From the NCBI RefSeq assembly GCF_900112135.1, contig NZ_FOLC01000037.1, positions 1-34,179 of the forward strand: 34,179 nt of DNA, given 5' to 3'. Of this stretch, positions 22,502 to 31,115 are shown one piece after another. This DNA comes from Collimonas sp. OK412. GTDB lineage: Bacteria; Pseudomonadota; Gammaproteobacteria; Burkholderiales; Burkholderiaceae_D. The notes under the pieces were generated by a model. It saw nothing but the letters and a program-made list of their open reading frames with translations. It was not told the DNA's origin and did no database searches. Position numbers and translations under genes: made by a program. Positions within the stretch are counted from its first letter, which is position 1, and each line of letters begins with the position of its first letter.

Positions 22502-24325
22502 TCAGCGGGGCGGCGCGGCTATCGGAGCCTGCTTGGCATTGCCCGCCGGCGCAACGGTTTTCAGCTGCGCCTGCCATGTCTTCAGGTACTGGTCGATCGC
22601 GGCGGTGTGATATATCTGCGGTTCCGAATGCATTACGCCGCCGCCTTTGCCTGCGCTCTTGATGTCGTCGTTTTCCCAGGTGGCGACCAGGGCCTTGGCT
22701 TTGTCGAAGGCCGCGCTGAAGGACGCGCTGCCGGGCAGGGACTTCTGGAAGAACGCCCGGCCGAAGTAGGTGAAGTCATTGTCGTCGGCGCAGCCGAAAG
22801 AAGTGCGGTCAGGGCGAGCGGCGGCAATCACCATCGTGCGCTCGTCTTTTAATGGGGGGATGAAACCGCCCGCATAGCAGGCCGACACTACCACCACCTT
22901 CCAGCGTATGCCGGACTCCGCCAGCATTTTCCCCAGTTCCGCCGCCTTGAGATAGCGCAGCTCCAGGCCGTTCTGGGACAGCATCAGTTCATGGTCGCGC
23001 GAACCGTGGCTGGTCAGGTACAGGAACAGGATGTCGTTCTGCTTGTCCATTTTAGCGGCGATGGCGTTCAGGCTTTCGCGGATGCTGGTGACTGTCGCCA
23101 TCGGCTCCTTGGTAATCGTGTTGCGGCTGTTGACCAGCACCACCGAGCGTCCCTGGGTGCCGAAATCGCGGTCGAACTGCTTACGCACAAAATCCGTTTC
23201 GCGGTGAAATACTTCCTGCGAACCGTCGCCGGCGACAGCCAGCAGGTACATGTTGACCTTGCCCGGCTCACGCGGCGCGACCGCCGCCAGGGTCTTGTCG
23301 AGCAGGGCGCGCTGCTGGTACAGCGCGGTTTCCAGGTTCAGCTTGGCTTGCGCTTCAGCCGTAGCATCTTCCAGGACGCCTTCGCTCCAGATGCCGCTGT
23401 CCTTGGTGCGGCCGTCTTTTTGCGGAGAAGCATAAGTCAGCGTGCCTTCGCCTTCATAGAAACCATACGAGAAATTTCCTGTATACCGGTCGCCTTTGGC
23501 ATTCCGGAAAATCCCTTGCCCGTGGTATTTCCAGTTCTTGAATCCGCCCTGGTAGCTGCTGCCGTCCTTGCCGGCATAGCGTCCTTGCCCGACCAGGCGG
23601 CCATCGGCAAACATGCCTTCGTAGACGTTGCCGCGGATATCGGTCAGCCGGCCGCCGCCGTGCGGCAGCCATTTCTTGAAGGCGCCTGCATAACGCGAGC
23701 CGTCCTGCCTCTGGTAGATCCCATATCCGGCGAATTCTCCCTTGTCGAATTCGCCCTCGTAGAATTCTTCACCCTTTACCTCATACCGTCCCTTGCCCTG
23801 GAATTGGCCGTCGGCGAATTCACCTTTGTAGGTTCGCCCGTTGGTGTACTTGATTTCCCCTTTGCCGGCATAGGTTCCGTGCTTGAACTGCCCGGTATAC
23901 TCGCCGTCCTTGGCCGTCAGCTTGCCGAAGCCGTCGAATTCGTTGTTGGCGAAATGTCCGGCGTACACCGAACCGCTGGGGTCGACCGCGCGGCCCTGGC
24001 CGGACCGCATGCCATCCTTGAACTCGCCTTCGTACAGGTAGCCGGGATCTATACGGTATTTTCCTTTTCCTGAAAATAGTCCTTTTTCAAAGCCGCCCTC
24101 GTAAACAGCGCCATTCGCCCATTCCATTTTTCCCTGGCCCTGCAGCTTGCCGTCTGCCAGCTGGCCATAATATTTGCCGCCGTCGGGAGTAATGGCGTCC
24201 GGGGCGGATGGTGCGGCTGCAACGCCGGCGGCCAGGAAGCCTGAAAAAAACACGCATATCGCAGCCGTGCTTGCTGCAGTCAGCATTCGGTTGCGATGGC
24301 CAATGATGACTTTGTTGTTATGCAT
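22502..24325 (-). CDS. Exported MORN-repeat protein with C13 (legumain/caspase-fold) peptidase domain
   Basis: A 607-residue protein with a signal peptide (hydrophobic about 16-38, AAGVAAA cut region). Residues 51 to about 300 hold 11 MORN repeats of about 22-24 residues (YEGEF.DG...G.G pattern), which in other proteins bind membranes or act as scaffolds. After a helical linker (about 318-350) comes a Peptidase_C13 domain: the catalytic pair is His440 in LYLTSHGS and Cys483 in VVVVSACYAGG, the clan CD arrangement of legumains and caspases. A Pro/Ala-rich tail ends the protein. It should act in the periplasm or at the outer membrane; clan CD enzymes cut after specific residues (Asn/Asp/Arg). 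AGGGAAA precedes the ATG. It is divergent from a Crp/Fnr-type gene. Target and trigger are unknown. Confidence 0.88.
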   Translation of the reverse strand: MHNNKVIIGHRNRMLTAASTAAICVFFSGFLAAGVAAAPSAPDAITPDGGKYYGQLADGKLQGQGKMEWANGAVYEGGFEKGLFSGKGKYRIDPGYLYEGEFKDGMRSGQGRAVDPSGSVYAGHFANNEFDGFGKLTAKDGEYTGQFKHGTYAGKGEIKYTNGRTYKGEFADGQFQGKGRYEVKGEEFYEGEFDKGEFAGYGIYQRQDGSRYAGAFKKWLPHGGGRLTDIRGNVYEGMFADGRLVGQGRYAGKDGSSYQGGFKNWKYHGQGIFRNAKGDRYTGNFSYGFYEGEGTLTYASPQKDGRTKDSGIWSEGVLEDATAEAQAKLNLETALYQQRALLDKTLAAVAPREPGKVNMYLLAVAGDGSQEVFHRETDFVRKQFDRDFGTQGRSVVLVNSRNTITKEPMATVTSIRESLNAIAAKMDKQNDILFLYLTSHGSRDHELMLSQNGLELRYLKAAELGKMLAESGIRWKVVVVSACYAGGFIPPLKDERTMVIAAARPDRTSFGCADDNDFTYFGRAFFQKSLPGSASFSAAFDKAKALVATWENDDIKSAGKGGGVMHSEPQIYHTAAIDQYLKTWQAQLKTVAPAGNAKQAPIAAPPR

Positions 24326-24569
24326 ATATTTCCCTGTTCCCGATGATTTTCAGACGCTGCAAGTTGCGGCATGGAAATTTACCACGAGATATTGTCTTTT
24401 TGCATAAAAATCCCGGCACTGCCGCAATCAGCAATGTTTTAGGCATCAGCGGCGCGCCGGCTTTGTGCACTAGCGTACACACCCGTCGGCCAGGCGACTA
24501 TACTCAAAATTCCGGCAGCAGCGTTTCCGGCAGCATTTCCAGAGGTTAAATCCGCTTTGGAGTTTCATT
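24326..24569. other. Divergent control region of MORN-C13 and Crp/Fnr genes
   Basis: A 244-bp gap carrying promoters for both directions. Nothing convincing beyond the two ribosome-binding sites at its ends was found by eye; no FNR-type TTGAT....ATCAA or CRP-type site stands out. Confidence 0.35.
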
Positions 24570-25289
24570 ATGGACAAGTCTCCAGACCCCAGAAAGAATC
24601 ACCTGCTGGCCGCGCTTCCCGACGCAGAATGGCAACGCTGGCTGCCGCAGCTGGAACCGGTCGAGATGCCGCTCGGCCAGGTATTGTATGAATCGGGCAG
24701 TACGCTGAGTTATGTCTATTTCCCGACGACTTCCATCGTTTCGCTGCTGTACCTGCTGGAAAACGGCGCCTCGGCCGAGATCGCGGTGGTCGGGAACGAG
24801 GGCATTGTCGGCGTTTCCTTGTTCATGGGTGGTGAATCCACGCCCAGCAGGGCGGTGGTGCAAAGCGCCGGCCACGGTTTTCGGTTAAGGGCGCGCTCGA
24901 TGATAGACGAGTTCAACCGCGCCGGTCCGGTATTGCACCTGCTGCTGCGCTATACCCAGGCGCTGATCACCCAGATGTCGCAGACGGCGGTATGCAACCG
25001 GCACCATACGCTCGACCAGCAGCTGTGCCGCTGGCTGCTGCTGAGCCTGGACCGGCTGCAAGGCAACGACCTGGTGATGACGCAGGAACTGATCGCCAAC
25101 ATGCTTGGCGTACGCCGGGAAGGCGTCACCGAAGCTGCCGGCAGCCTGCAGGCTGCCGGGCTGATCCGCTACGTGCGTGGCCACATCACGGTGCTGGACC
25201 GGCCGGGGCTGGAGAAACGTACTTGTGAATGTTATGCGGTGGTCAAGAAAGAATGCGACCGCTTGCTGCCTGACAAACTGGCGATCTGA
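24570..25289 (+). CDS. Crp/Fnr-family transcriptional regulator
   Basis: A 239-residue regulator. The N-terminal half is a cyclic-nucleotide-binding-like beta-roll (PLGQVLYESGSTLSYVYFPTTSIVSLL, EIAVVGNEGIVGVSLFMGG), without the cAMP-contacting RxSA pattern and without the FNR iron-sulfur cysteines at the N-terminus. A dimer helix and a winged helix-turn-helix follow (MTQELIANMLGVRREGVTEAAGSLQAAGLIRYVRGHI, about 171-207). GGAG lies before the ATG. A close paralogue follows at 25500. Divergent to the MORN-C13 gene, it may regulate it (inference). The effector is unknown. Confidence 0.9.
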   Translation: MDKSPDPRKNHLLAALPDAEWQRWLPQLEPVEMPLGQVLYESGSTLSYVYFPTTSIVSLLYLLENGASAEIAVVGNEGIVGVSLFMGGESTPSRAVVQSAGHGFRLRARSMIDEFNRAGPVLHLLLRYTQALITQMSQTAVCNRHHTLDQQLCRWLLLSLDRLQGNDLVMTQELIANMLGVRREGVTEAAGSLQAAGLIRYVRGHITVLDRPGLEKRTCECYAVVKKECDRLLPDKLAI

Positions 25290-25499
25290 CATAGCATCGG
25301 CCGCAGCGCTGCCGCAGTTGCGCCTGCCTATTGCAGGGATGGCGCGTCGATTCAATCTCCGTTATGTGCGCTAGCAGACGGTCAGCCGCGGCTGCCTGCG
25401 GCACACTGCCAGTACTACCCCGACATCGTATTCGCCAATAACACGATCTTCATCTCGGCTCGTCAAGCTGATGGGCCGGCAATATACCGGAGAACCAGT

Positions 25500-26192
25500 T
25501 TGGGCACCGTCGAGAATCATCTGATCGAGCTGCTTCCGCGCAAGGATCGCCTGCATTTGCTGGGCGTCAGCGAACCGGTGGAGCTGGAGCTGGGCGAAGT
25601 GCTGTGCGAGCCCGGCCACGCTATCCGCCATGTGTATTTTCCTGTCGAAGCGTCGATTTCCCTGATTGCGCACATTGCGGGCAGTCCTGGGGTCGAGGTC
25701 GGCATGGTGGGGCGGGAAGGCATGCTGGGCGCGCAGATAGCGCTGGGCGTGGCGACCGCGCCGGTGCACGCCGTGGTGCAAAGCCCGGGGGCTGCGCGGC
25801 GTATCGGCGCCAATGATTTCCGCAGCGAACTGGCGCATAGTCCGGCTTTGCTGAAAGGCATGCATCAATACCTGTATGTCCGCATGGCGCAGATGGCCAC
25901 TTCGGCCGCCTGCCTGCGTTTTCATCTGATCGGTCCGCGCCTGGCACGCTGGCTCCTGATGAGCCAGGACCGGGCCCATTCCGACAGTTTCCGGGTCACC
26001 CACGAATTCCTGGCCGCCATGCTCGGGGTGCGCCGCGAGGGCATCACCGCAGCGGCCAGCGCCTTGCAGCGCAGCGGGCTGATCGAATACCGGCGCGGCA
26101 ACCTCAAGGTAATCGACAGGCTTGGACTGGAGGCGGCGGCATGCGGCTGTTATGCCGTTGAGCGGCAGGTTTATGCAGCGTTGCTGTGTTGA
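25500..26192 (+). CDS. Crp/Fnr-family transcriptional regulator (tandem paralogue)
   Basis: A 230-residue protein of the same type as the preceding gene: beta-roll (LELGEVLCEPGHAIRHVYFPVEASISLI, VGMVGREGMLGAQIALGV) and winged helix-turn-helix (THEFLAAMLGVRREGITAAASALQRSGLIEYRRGNL). The helix-turn-helix recognition segment MLGVRREG is identical in both, so the two may read similar DNA sites. It starts with TTG at 25500, with CGGAG before it. The frame stays open upstream for tens of codons without an ATG in phase, so the exact N-terminus is not settled. 210 bp separate it from its neighbour. Confidence 0.87.
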   Translation: MGTVENHLIELLPRKDRLHLLGVSEPVELELGEVLCEPGHAIRHVYFPVEASISLIAHIAGSPGVEVGMVGREGMLGAQIALGVATAPVHAVVQSPGAARRIGANDFRSELAHSPALLKGMHQYLYVRMAQMATSAACLRFHLIGPRLARWLLMSQDRAHSDSFRVTHEFLAAMLGVRREGITAAASALQRSGLIEYRRGNLKVIDRLGLEAAACGCYAVERQVYAALLC

Positions 26193-26292
26193 GGGCCTGA
26201 GGGCCAATAGCTATGACCCAAGCCGCGGCATGCCATTTTCATGGCAAGACGCAGGCAAGCCCGCTGCCAGCAAGCGTGCCGGGCCTGGCCGG

Positions 26293-26508
26293 TTATTTCC
26301 CGATTTCGTGACCGATCACGCCGCCGACTGCGGCGCCGCCAACCGTACCAAGGGCGCTGCCGTTGGTTAATACCGCACCGCCCACAGCGCCTACGCCTGC
26401 GCCGATTGCCGTGTTCTGTCCGCGACGCGACATGCCGTCGCATGCGCCCAGGCCAAGCAACATGACAACAGTGATTGCCGTGGCAGTAAGTTTTTGCATG
26501 GTTTTCAT
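26293..26508 (-). CDS. Glycine-zipper lipoprotein, OsmB-like
   Basis: A 71-residue lipoprotein with a signal peptide and lipobox LGAC (Cys23). The mature part is a glycine zipper: TAIGAGVGAVGGAVL and GTVGGAAVGGVIGHEIGK with G-x-x-x-G spacing, the pattern of OsmB/YMGG-type proteins that insert into or span the outer membrane. Length is the same as E. coli OsmB (about 72). AGAGG lies before the ATG. Its position next to osmC and the regulators fits an osmotic/envelope-stress role. Confidence 0.88.
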   Translation of the reverse strand: MKTMQKLTATAITVVMLLGLGACDGMSRRGQNTAIGAGVGAVGGAVLTNGSALGTVGGAAVGGVIGHEIGK

Positions 26509-26625
26509 AGGAATACCTCTTTATCGATACGCGGTCGCAGGGAAATGCCCTGGCCTTGGAGTCAACAGTAGCGCTAAAACCGGCCATGGTCGGTGCGCTG
26601 GCGCACCTAAGCCGGGATTCTGGAT

Positions 26626-27057
26626 TCAGGCTTCCAGTCTTGCATCCAGGGTAATCTTGGCGTTCAGCAGTTTTGAAACCGGGCAACCCGCCTTGGCCTT
26701 GTTCGCCGCTGCCTCGAAGCTTGCTTGGGTCGCCCCGGGAATCCGGGCGCTCAGGTCCAGGTGAACCGCGGTAATCGAGAAGCCGCCGTCGATTTTCTCC
26801 AGCGTCACCGCTGCGCTGGTCTTGATGCTTTCCGCTGTCATGCCGGCTTCACCCAGCTGCGCCGCCAGGGCCATGCTGAAACAGCCGGCGTGCGCCGCTC
26901 CGATCAATTCTTCCGGATTGGTGCCGGGACCGTCTTCGAAGCGGGTAGTGAAGCCATATTGCGCATCGGCCAGCACGCCGCTTTGCGTCGAGATACTGCC
27001 TTTGCCATCCTTGAGGCCGCCGGTCCAGGCAGCTGATGCTGTACGTTTCATAGCCAT
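26626..27057 (-). CDS. osmC: OsmC-type organic hydroperoxide peroxiredoxin
   Basis: A 143-residue cytoplasmic peroxidase that reduces organic hydroperoxides with a cysteine pair. Both redox cysteines are present, Cys59 (AHAGCFSMAL) and Cys125 (AGCPVSKLL), as are Arg39 and Glu50, which activate the first one. The sequence TNPEELIGAAHAGCFSMAL is nearly that of E. coli OsmC, which distinguishes it from Ohr. Length is standard. It is on the same strand as the OsmB-like gene, 117 bp upstream of it. Confidence 0.95.
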   Translation of the reverse strand: MAMKRTASAAWTGGLKDGKGSISTQSGVLADAQYGFTTRFEDGPGTNPEELIGAAHAGCFSMALAAQLGEAGMTAESIKTSAAVTLEKIDGGFSITAVHLDLSARIPGATQASFEAAANKAKAGCPVSKLLNAKITLDARLEA

Positions 27058-27251
27058 GTCTCCTTGGTGAAAAAAGGTCGTCCATTGAATGCCTTTGGCT
27101 ACAGTCTCATGCCGTACCGGGAAACGTCAGTTCGATAGCCAACATAGCCATCCCGGAACCTGGCGCCGGCGGTTGCCATGCCGCTGCATTCGTGGCAGCA
27201 TGGTCGCGAAGACTTTTTGCAGTCTGCAGTCATCACTGGGAGTAACCAGCA

Positions 27252-28277
27252 ATGAATATCGACGAGCTGAAGTCGGTGGCTAGCGCCATCGTGACAGGGC
27301 AGAAAGGCATCTTGGCGGCGGACGAAAGCGGGCCGACCATCAAGAAACGGTTTGACGCCATCAAACTGGAATGCAGCGAGGAAAGCCGTCGCCGCTATCG
27401 TGAAATCCTGTTTACCACCGAGGGTGTCGAGCCCTATCTTGGCGGGGTCATCCTGTACGATGAAACGCTGCGCCAGAGCGGCGCCGACGGCACCCCGTTT
27501 GCCGAATTGCTGGCGCGCCGCGGCATCCTCCCCGGCATCAAGGTCGATAGCGGCGCCAAGCTGCTGGCCTTGCATGCCGGCGAGAAAATCACCGAAGGAC
27601 TGGACGGCTTGCGCGAGCGCCTGCAGGAATACCAGCAGCTGGGAGCGAAGTTCGCCAAGTGGCGCGGCGTGATCGAGATCAGCGAGCAGGGCATTCCGAC
27701 GCTCTCCGCGATACAGGCAAACGCCCACGCCCTGGCGCGTTATGCCGCACTGTGCCAGGAGGCCGGTATCGTGCCGATCGTCGAACCGGAAGTGCTGATG
27801 GATGGCTCGCACGATATCGCGCGTTGCGAGGCAGTGACTTCGCAGGTGCTGGAAATCGTGTTTGCCGAACTGGATAACCAGCGCGTTGTGTTCGAGGGCA
27901 TGCTGCTCAAGCCGAACATGGTGATCGCCGGCATGAAATGCCCGCAGCAGGCCGGTGTGCAGCAGGTTGCCGAAGCCACCATGCGCTGCCTGGAGCGTCA
28001 TGTGCCGCCGGCGGTGTCAGGCATCGTGTTCCTGTCAGGCGGCCAGAGTGCGCAAGACGCGACCGCGCACTTGAACGCCATGAACCAGCTTGGCGCGCAT
28101 CCGTGGCCGGTCAGTTTCTCTTATGGACGAGCATTGCAGGCGCCGGTGCTGACAACCTGGAAGGGCCAGGAACAGAACGTGGCCGAAGCGCAAAAAACCT
28201 TCTTGCGCCGCTGCCGGCTGAACGGCCTGGCGCACCTCGGCCAGTACGACAGTTCGATGGAGAATGCACCCGCATGA
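27252..28277 (+). CDS. Class I fructose-1,6-bisphosphate aldolase
   Basis: A 341-residue Schiff-base aldolase of the animal/plant type that splits fructose-1,6-bisphosphate to dihydroxyacetone phosphate and glyceraldehyde 3-phosphate (or the reverse). Signatures: GILAADES near the N-terminus, Lys136 in AKWRGV, Glu178 in IVPIVEPE, and the Schiff-base Lys220 in LLKPNMVI. All active-site residues are in place. GGGAG precedes the ATG. It converges with the PPi-phosphofructokinase gene, whose product makes its substrate. Most betaproteobacteria carry a class II enzyme; this one may be the additional, condition-specific form. Confidence 0.95.
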   Translation: MNIDELKSVASAIVTGQKGILAADESGPTIKKRFDAIKLECSEESRRRYREILFTTEGVEPYLGGVILYDETLRQSGADGTPFAELLARRGILPGIKVDSGAKLLALHAGEKITEGLDGLRERLQEYQQLGAKFAKWRGVIEISEQGIPTLSAIQANAHALARYAALCQEAGIVPIVEPEVLMDGSHDIARCEAVTSQVLEIVFAELDNQRVVFEGMLLKPNMVIAGMKCPQQAGVQQVAEATMRCLERHVPPAVSGIVFLSGGQSAQDATAHLNAMNQLGAHPWPVSFSYGRALQAPVLTTWKGQEQNVAEAQKTFLRRCRLNGLAHLGQYDSSMENAPA

Positions 28278-28287
28278 GACGCCGCAT

Positions 28288-28310
28288 CCCGCGCCTTGGC
28301 AAGGTGCGGG
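28288..28310. terminator. Shared hairpin between aldolase and phosphofructokinase genes
   Basis: CCCGCGCCTT (28288-28297) pairs with AAGGTGCGGG (28301-28310), with one G-U pair and a three-base loop. It fills the 33-bp gap between the two convergent stop codons. No T run follows on either strand, so termination may be weak or need Rho. Confidence 0.5.
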
Positions 28311-29531
28311 TCAGCCAGTCCTGTTCCGTATTTTTGCGACGGCCGGCGAACGCAGGCGGAAGCCGTCCGGCATGCCTGAGCCTAGCAGCGGCTGCAGGTA
28401 CAGCCGGAAGGCGTCGGTGACATCGGTGCCGCTGGCGGCGATCAATTCATCCTCCATCACGCGCGTCTTGCCTGCCACCACATCCAGGTCCAGCAATTCA
28501 TAGTTGACCGCATAAGCGCCGCTGCGCTTGATGGCGACGGTGCCGTTGCGGTTTTCATGAAGCGCGAACTGCAGCGCTTTTTCGCCGACCTCGCGCGCTT
28601 CGCGCTGGTCCACATCCGAGACGCAACCCATGAACGAGCGCTGCAGGTAGCCGAAGGTATCGCCGCGCACGCGCTTGATGTTCAGTTTCGACTTGATCTC
28701 TTCGCACAGCAGGTCAGCCAGCGCGCCGTTGCCGGACAACTGCACATTGCCATGGGCGTCGCGCTCGACCGTCTTCGCCAGCAGGCTGGCGATAGGCGTG
28801 CCGGATGCGTCGTGTATGCCTTCGGAAACGGCAATCACGCAGCGGCCGTGGCGCTGGTAGGCTTGCTTGACGTCGGCCAGGAAATTCTCCAGTACAAACA
28901 CCCGTTCCGGCAGGTAGATCAGATGCGGCCCGTCATCGGCAAACTTCCTGCCCAGCGCCGCCGCCGCCGTCAGGAAGCCGGCGTGCCGGCCCATCACCAC
29001 GCCGACATAGACGCCGGGCAGGGCGGCGTTATCCAGGTTGGCGCCGGCAAACGCCTGCGCCACGAAGCGCGCGGCCGATGGAAAGCCTGGCGTGTGATCG
29101 TTGCTGACCAGGTCGTTGTCTATGGTTTTCGGAATGTGGATGCAGCGCAGGGGAAAGGCCAGCTTTTCCGCTTCCAGGCTGAGGATGCGCAGGGTGTCGG
29201 ATGAATCGTTGCCGCCGATGTAGAAGAAGTGGTTGATCTGGTGCGCCTGCAGCACCTGGATGATTTCCTGGCAATACTTGAGATCGGGTTTGTCGCGCGT
29301 CGAACCTAGCGCGGAAGAGGGGGTGTTGGCCACCAGCGCCAGGTTGGCGCTGGTTTCCTGGCCCAGGTCCAGGAAGTCTTCGTTGACGATGCCGCGCACG
29401 CCGTTGCGGGCGCCGTACACCAGGTCGACATTGGACACCCCGCGTGCCGCCAGCACTACTCCCACCAAAGACTGGTTGATGACGGCGGTCGGGCCGCCGC
29501 CTTGCGCGATAAGGATTCTTCGGGAATGCAT
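28311..29531 (-). CDS. pfp: Pyrophosphate-type 6-phosphofructokinase
   Basis: A 406-residue enzyme of the PfkA superfamily that phosphorylates fructose 6-phosphate, most likely with pyrophosphate and reversibly. The phosphoryl-donor motif is GGNDS (106-110). Asp109 replaces the Gly of ATP enzymes, and Lys135 in PKTIDND replaces the Gly of PGTIDND; these are the two residues that mark PPi use. Asn108, where most PFKs have an Asp that binds magnesium, is a departure that I believe occurs in some PPi clades. GVVMGRHAGFL is the sugar-phosphate loop. A perfect AGGAGG precedes the ATG. The donor should be tested rather than assumed. Confidence 0.88.
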   Translation of the reverse strand: MHSRRILIAQGGGPTAVINQSLVGVVLAARGVSNVDLVYGARNGVRGIVNEDFLDLGQETSANLALVANTPSSALGSTRDKPDLKYCQEIIQVLQAHQINHFFYIGGNDSSDTLRILSLEAEKLAFPLRCIHIPKTIDNDLVSNDHTPGFPSAARFVAQAFAGANLDNAALPGVYVGVVMGRHAGFLTAAAALGRKFADDGPHLIYLPERVFVLENFLADVKQAYQRHGRCVIAVSEGIHDASGTPIASLLAKTVERDAHGNVQLSGNGALADLLCEEIKSKLNIKRVRGDTFGYLQRSFMGCVSDVDQREAREVGEKALQFALHENRNGTVAIKRSGAYAVNYELLDLDVVAGKTRVMEDELIAASGTDVTDAFRLYLQPLLGSGMPDGFRLRSPAVAKIRNRTG

Positions 29532-29612
29532 GGGATTCCTCCTAGAGCCATAGTTGAATGGAGCTGCCTGGTAACGATTCTACCTCCATCGCGCAAGCGC
29601 CGGCCAACCGCG

Positions 29613-30719
29613 TTATTTCCCCCAGATTTTCTTGTACTCGCTACGGTAGCCGTTATTCGGTTCGAAGGTGTTTTGCTGGCCGCCGTGGAACGCAATGTTC
29701 TGCTCCGTCACCAGGTAAGTCGGGGTGGCGTAGGAACTGGCTTTTTCGCCGGAAAACGAGCGGTTCAGCTCATCGACGATTTGCCACCCCTGCTGGCTGA
29801 ACGGTTCCGGCACCGTGGCGAGCTGCACCGTCTTGCTGCGGATGCGCTGGTAGGCCGATTCGGAACCTTCGCCGGCGGACAGCGCCTCGATCTTGTTGCT
29901 GGCGATGACTGCGGCCGCGGCCGGCGTCGCCAGCAGGTCAAGGTAGTTGTCGTTGACGCCGATGATGTGCGTCCACTTCTTGCCGAAGCGCTGCGCCAGC
30001 GCCGTCAGGATGGCCGGCATCTTGTCGGCGCTGGTGGTGGCCGGCAATGCCTCCACGCTGAGCAGGCTGCAGCTGCGGCACTGCTTGATCACCGACGCCA
30101 CTTCATTCGACTTCGACTGCGCGTACAGGCTGTTCGGATCGGTAAAGACGACCACCCCGGCCTTGCCGTTGGAGTTGACCACGCCGAGCAAGGCCGCAAT
30201 CGTTGCTTCCTCTTTAGGATCGGCGGTGACATTGGTAAACAAGCCGTCGCTCGGGCCTATCCTGGTGGATGCATGCCAGCCGACTACCGGCACGCTCTGG
30301 GTGTTGGCGGCATTCATTTCCTTGGGCTGTTCGTTGGCGTCGATGCCAGCCAGGACGATGCCGTTCGGCTTCAGCGCCAGCGCCCGGCTGAAGGCTTCCG
30401 CGTGCTTGTTGTTGACGCCCCAGCAATCGATCACGAACACGTCCCAGCCGGCTACCGCCGCCGCTTCCTTGACGCCGTTGGCGACGCGCAGGACGCTGTT
30501 GTTCTTCAGGTTTGACGCGATCACCACAATCGATTTTTTCTGGGCTGCGATTTTGGGTCCGCTGGTGGGACCGTCCCAAGTGGTTTTGAAGGCCATCGCC
30601 TTGGCGATCCTGGCATTGGCGCGGTTCAGGAACAAGGTCGGATCTTCCTGTGCGAACGCGGAACTGACGAGGCCGAAGACAAGTGCTACCGTTACGAAAT
30701 TAAAGTGTGTCAATTTCAT
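29613..30719 (-). CDS. Orphan periplasmic substrate-binding protein (sugar-type)
   Basis: A 368-residue exported protein: signal peptide with cut near SSAFAQED (about 24), then a two-lobed periplasmic binding fold of the Peripla_BP_4 (ribose/LuxP-like) class. KSIVVIASNLKNNSVLRVANGVKEAAAVAGWDVFVIDCWG and GIVLAGIDANEQ are the first lobe, and THIIGVNDNYLDLLA the hinge side of the second; strings mark places only. No permease or ATPase genes are adjacent, so it may share a distant transporter or deliver ligand to a sensor. CysX2Cys (CRSC) in the middle could form a disulfide. No lipobox. Confidence 0.85.
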   Translation of the reverse strand: MKLTHFNFVTVALVFGLVSSAFAQEDPTLFLNRANARIAKAMAFKTTWDGPTSGPKIAAQKKSIVVIASNLKNNSVLRVANGVKEAAAVAGWDVFVIDCWGVNNKHAEAFSRALALKPNGIVLAGIDANEQPKEMNAANTQSVPVVGWHASTRIGPSDGLFTNVTADPKEEATIAALLGVVNSNGKAGVVVFTDPNSLYAQSKSNEVASVIKQCRSCSLLSVEALPATTSADKMPAILTALAQRFGKKWTHIIGVNDNYLDLLATPAAAAVIASNKIEALSAGEGSESAYQRIRSKTVQLATVPEPFSQQGWQIVDELNRSFSGEKASSYATPTYLVTEQNIAFHGGQQNTFEPNNGYRSEYKKIWGK

Positions 30720-31115
30720 TATTTTTATCCGGATTTGACTGCGTATGGTCGGAGCGGATTTCCCGCCTGTCTTTTTTATTGCAAACTAATCGTTGCAGAC
30801 TACTCCCTGTATTGCAAAATGCACACATCTCCCTGAGCCAGTGCTGACGCCGCTTTCAAGCAAAATGACAAGCTCGGAAGACGGTGCTGGCAATAGCGTG
30901 CCTTAGCTTACGCAAAGGTTAAATCATTGTCTATTGGAAATCAGTTCCAGGATCGGCAAGAGCGTTTTTTTGTGTTGGAATATTTGTTGTTTTAATAATT
31001 TTTGCACTGTCGCAGCGGGAACTTGTACCAGGGGAAGGTAAACGGACAAAAGGGCTGCCCGTCATCCAGACGGGCAGCCCTTTATGGTTTGCAGCGATGA
31101 CGGCAGATTGCCGCT
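30720..31115. other. Gap with SBP promoter region and GspE terminator
   Basis: The left half is the upstream region of the binding-protein gene (leftward); the right part holds the terminator at 31049-31083. The middle, about 30880-31020, is AT-rich with T tracts and no ORF that looks real. No RNA gene recognised. Confidence 0.4.
31049..31083 (-). terminator. Intrinsic terminator of the GspE/PilB gene
   Basis: AAAGGGCTGCCCGTC (31049-31063) pairs perfectly with GACGGGCAGCCCTTT (31069-31083) around a five-base loop, a 15-bp stem. T tracts follow on the minus strand (TTTT), 33 bp after the stop codon of the ATPase gene. Confidence 0.85.
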
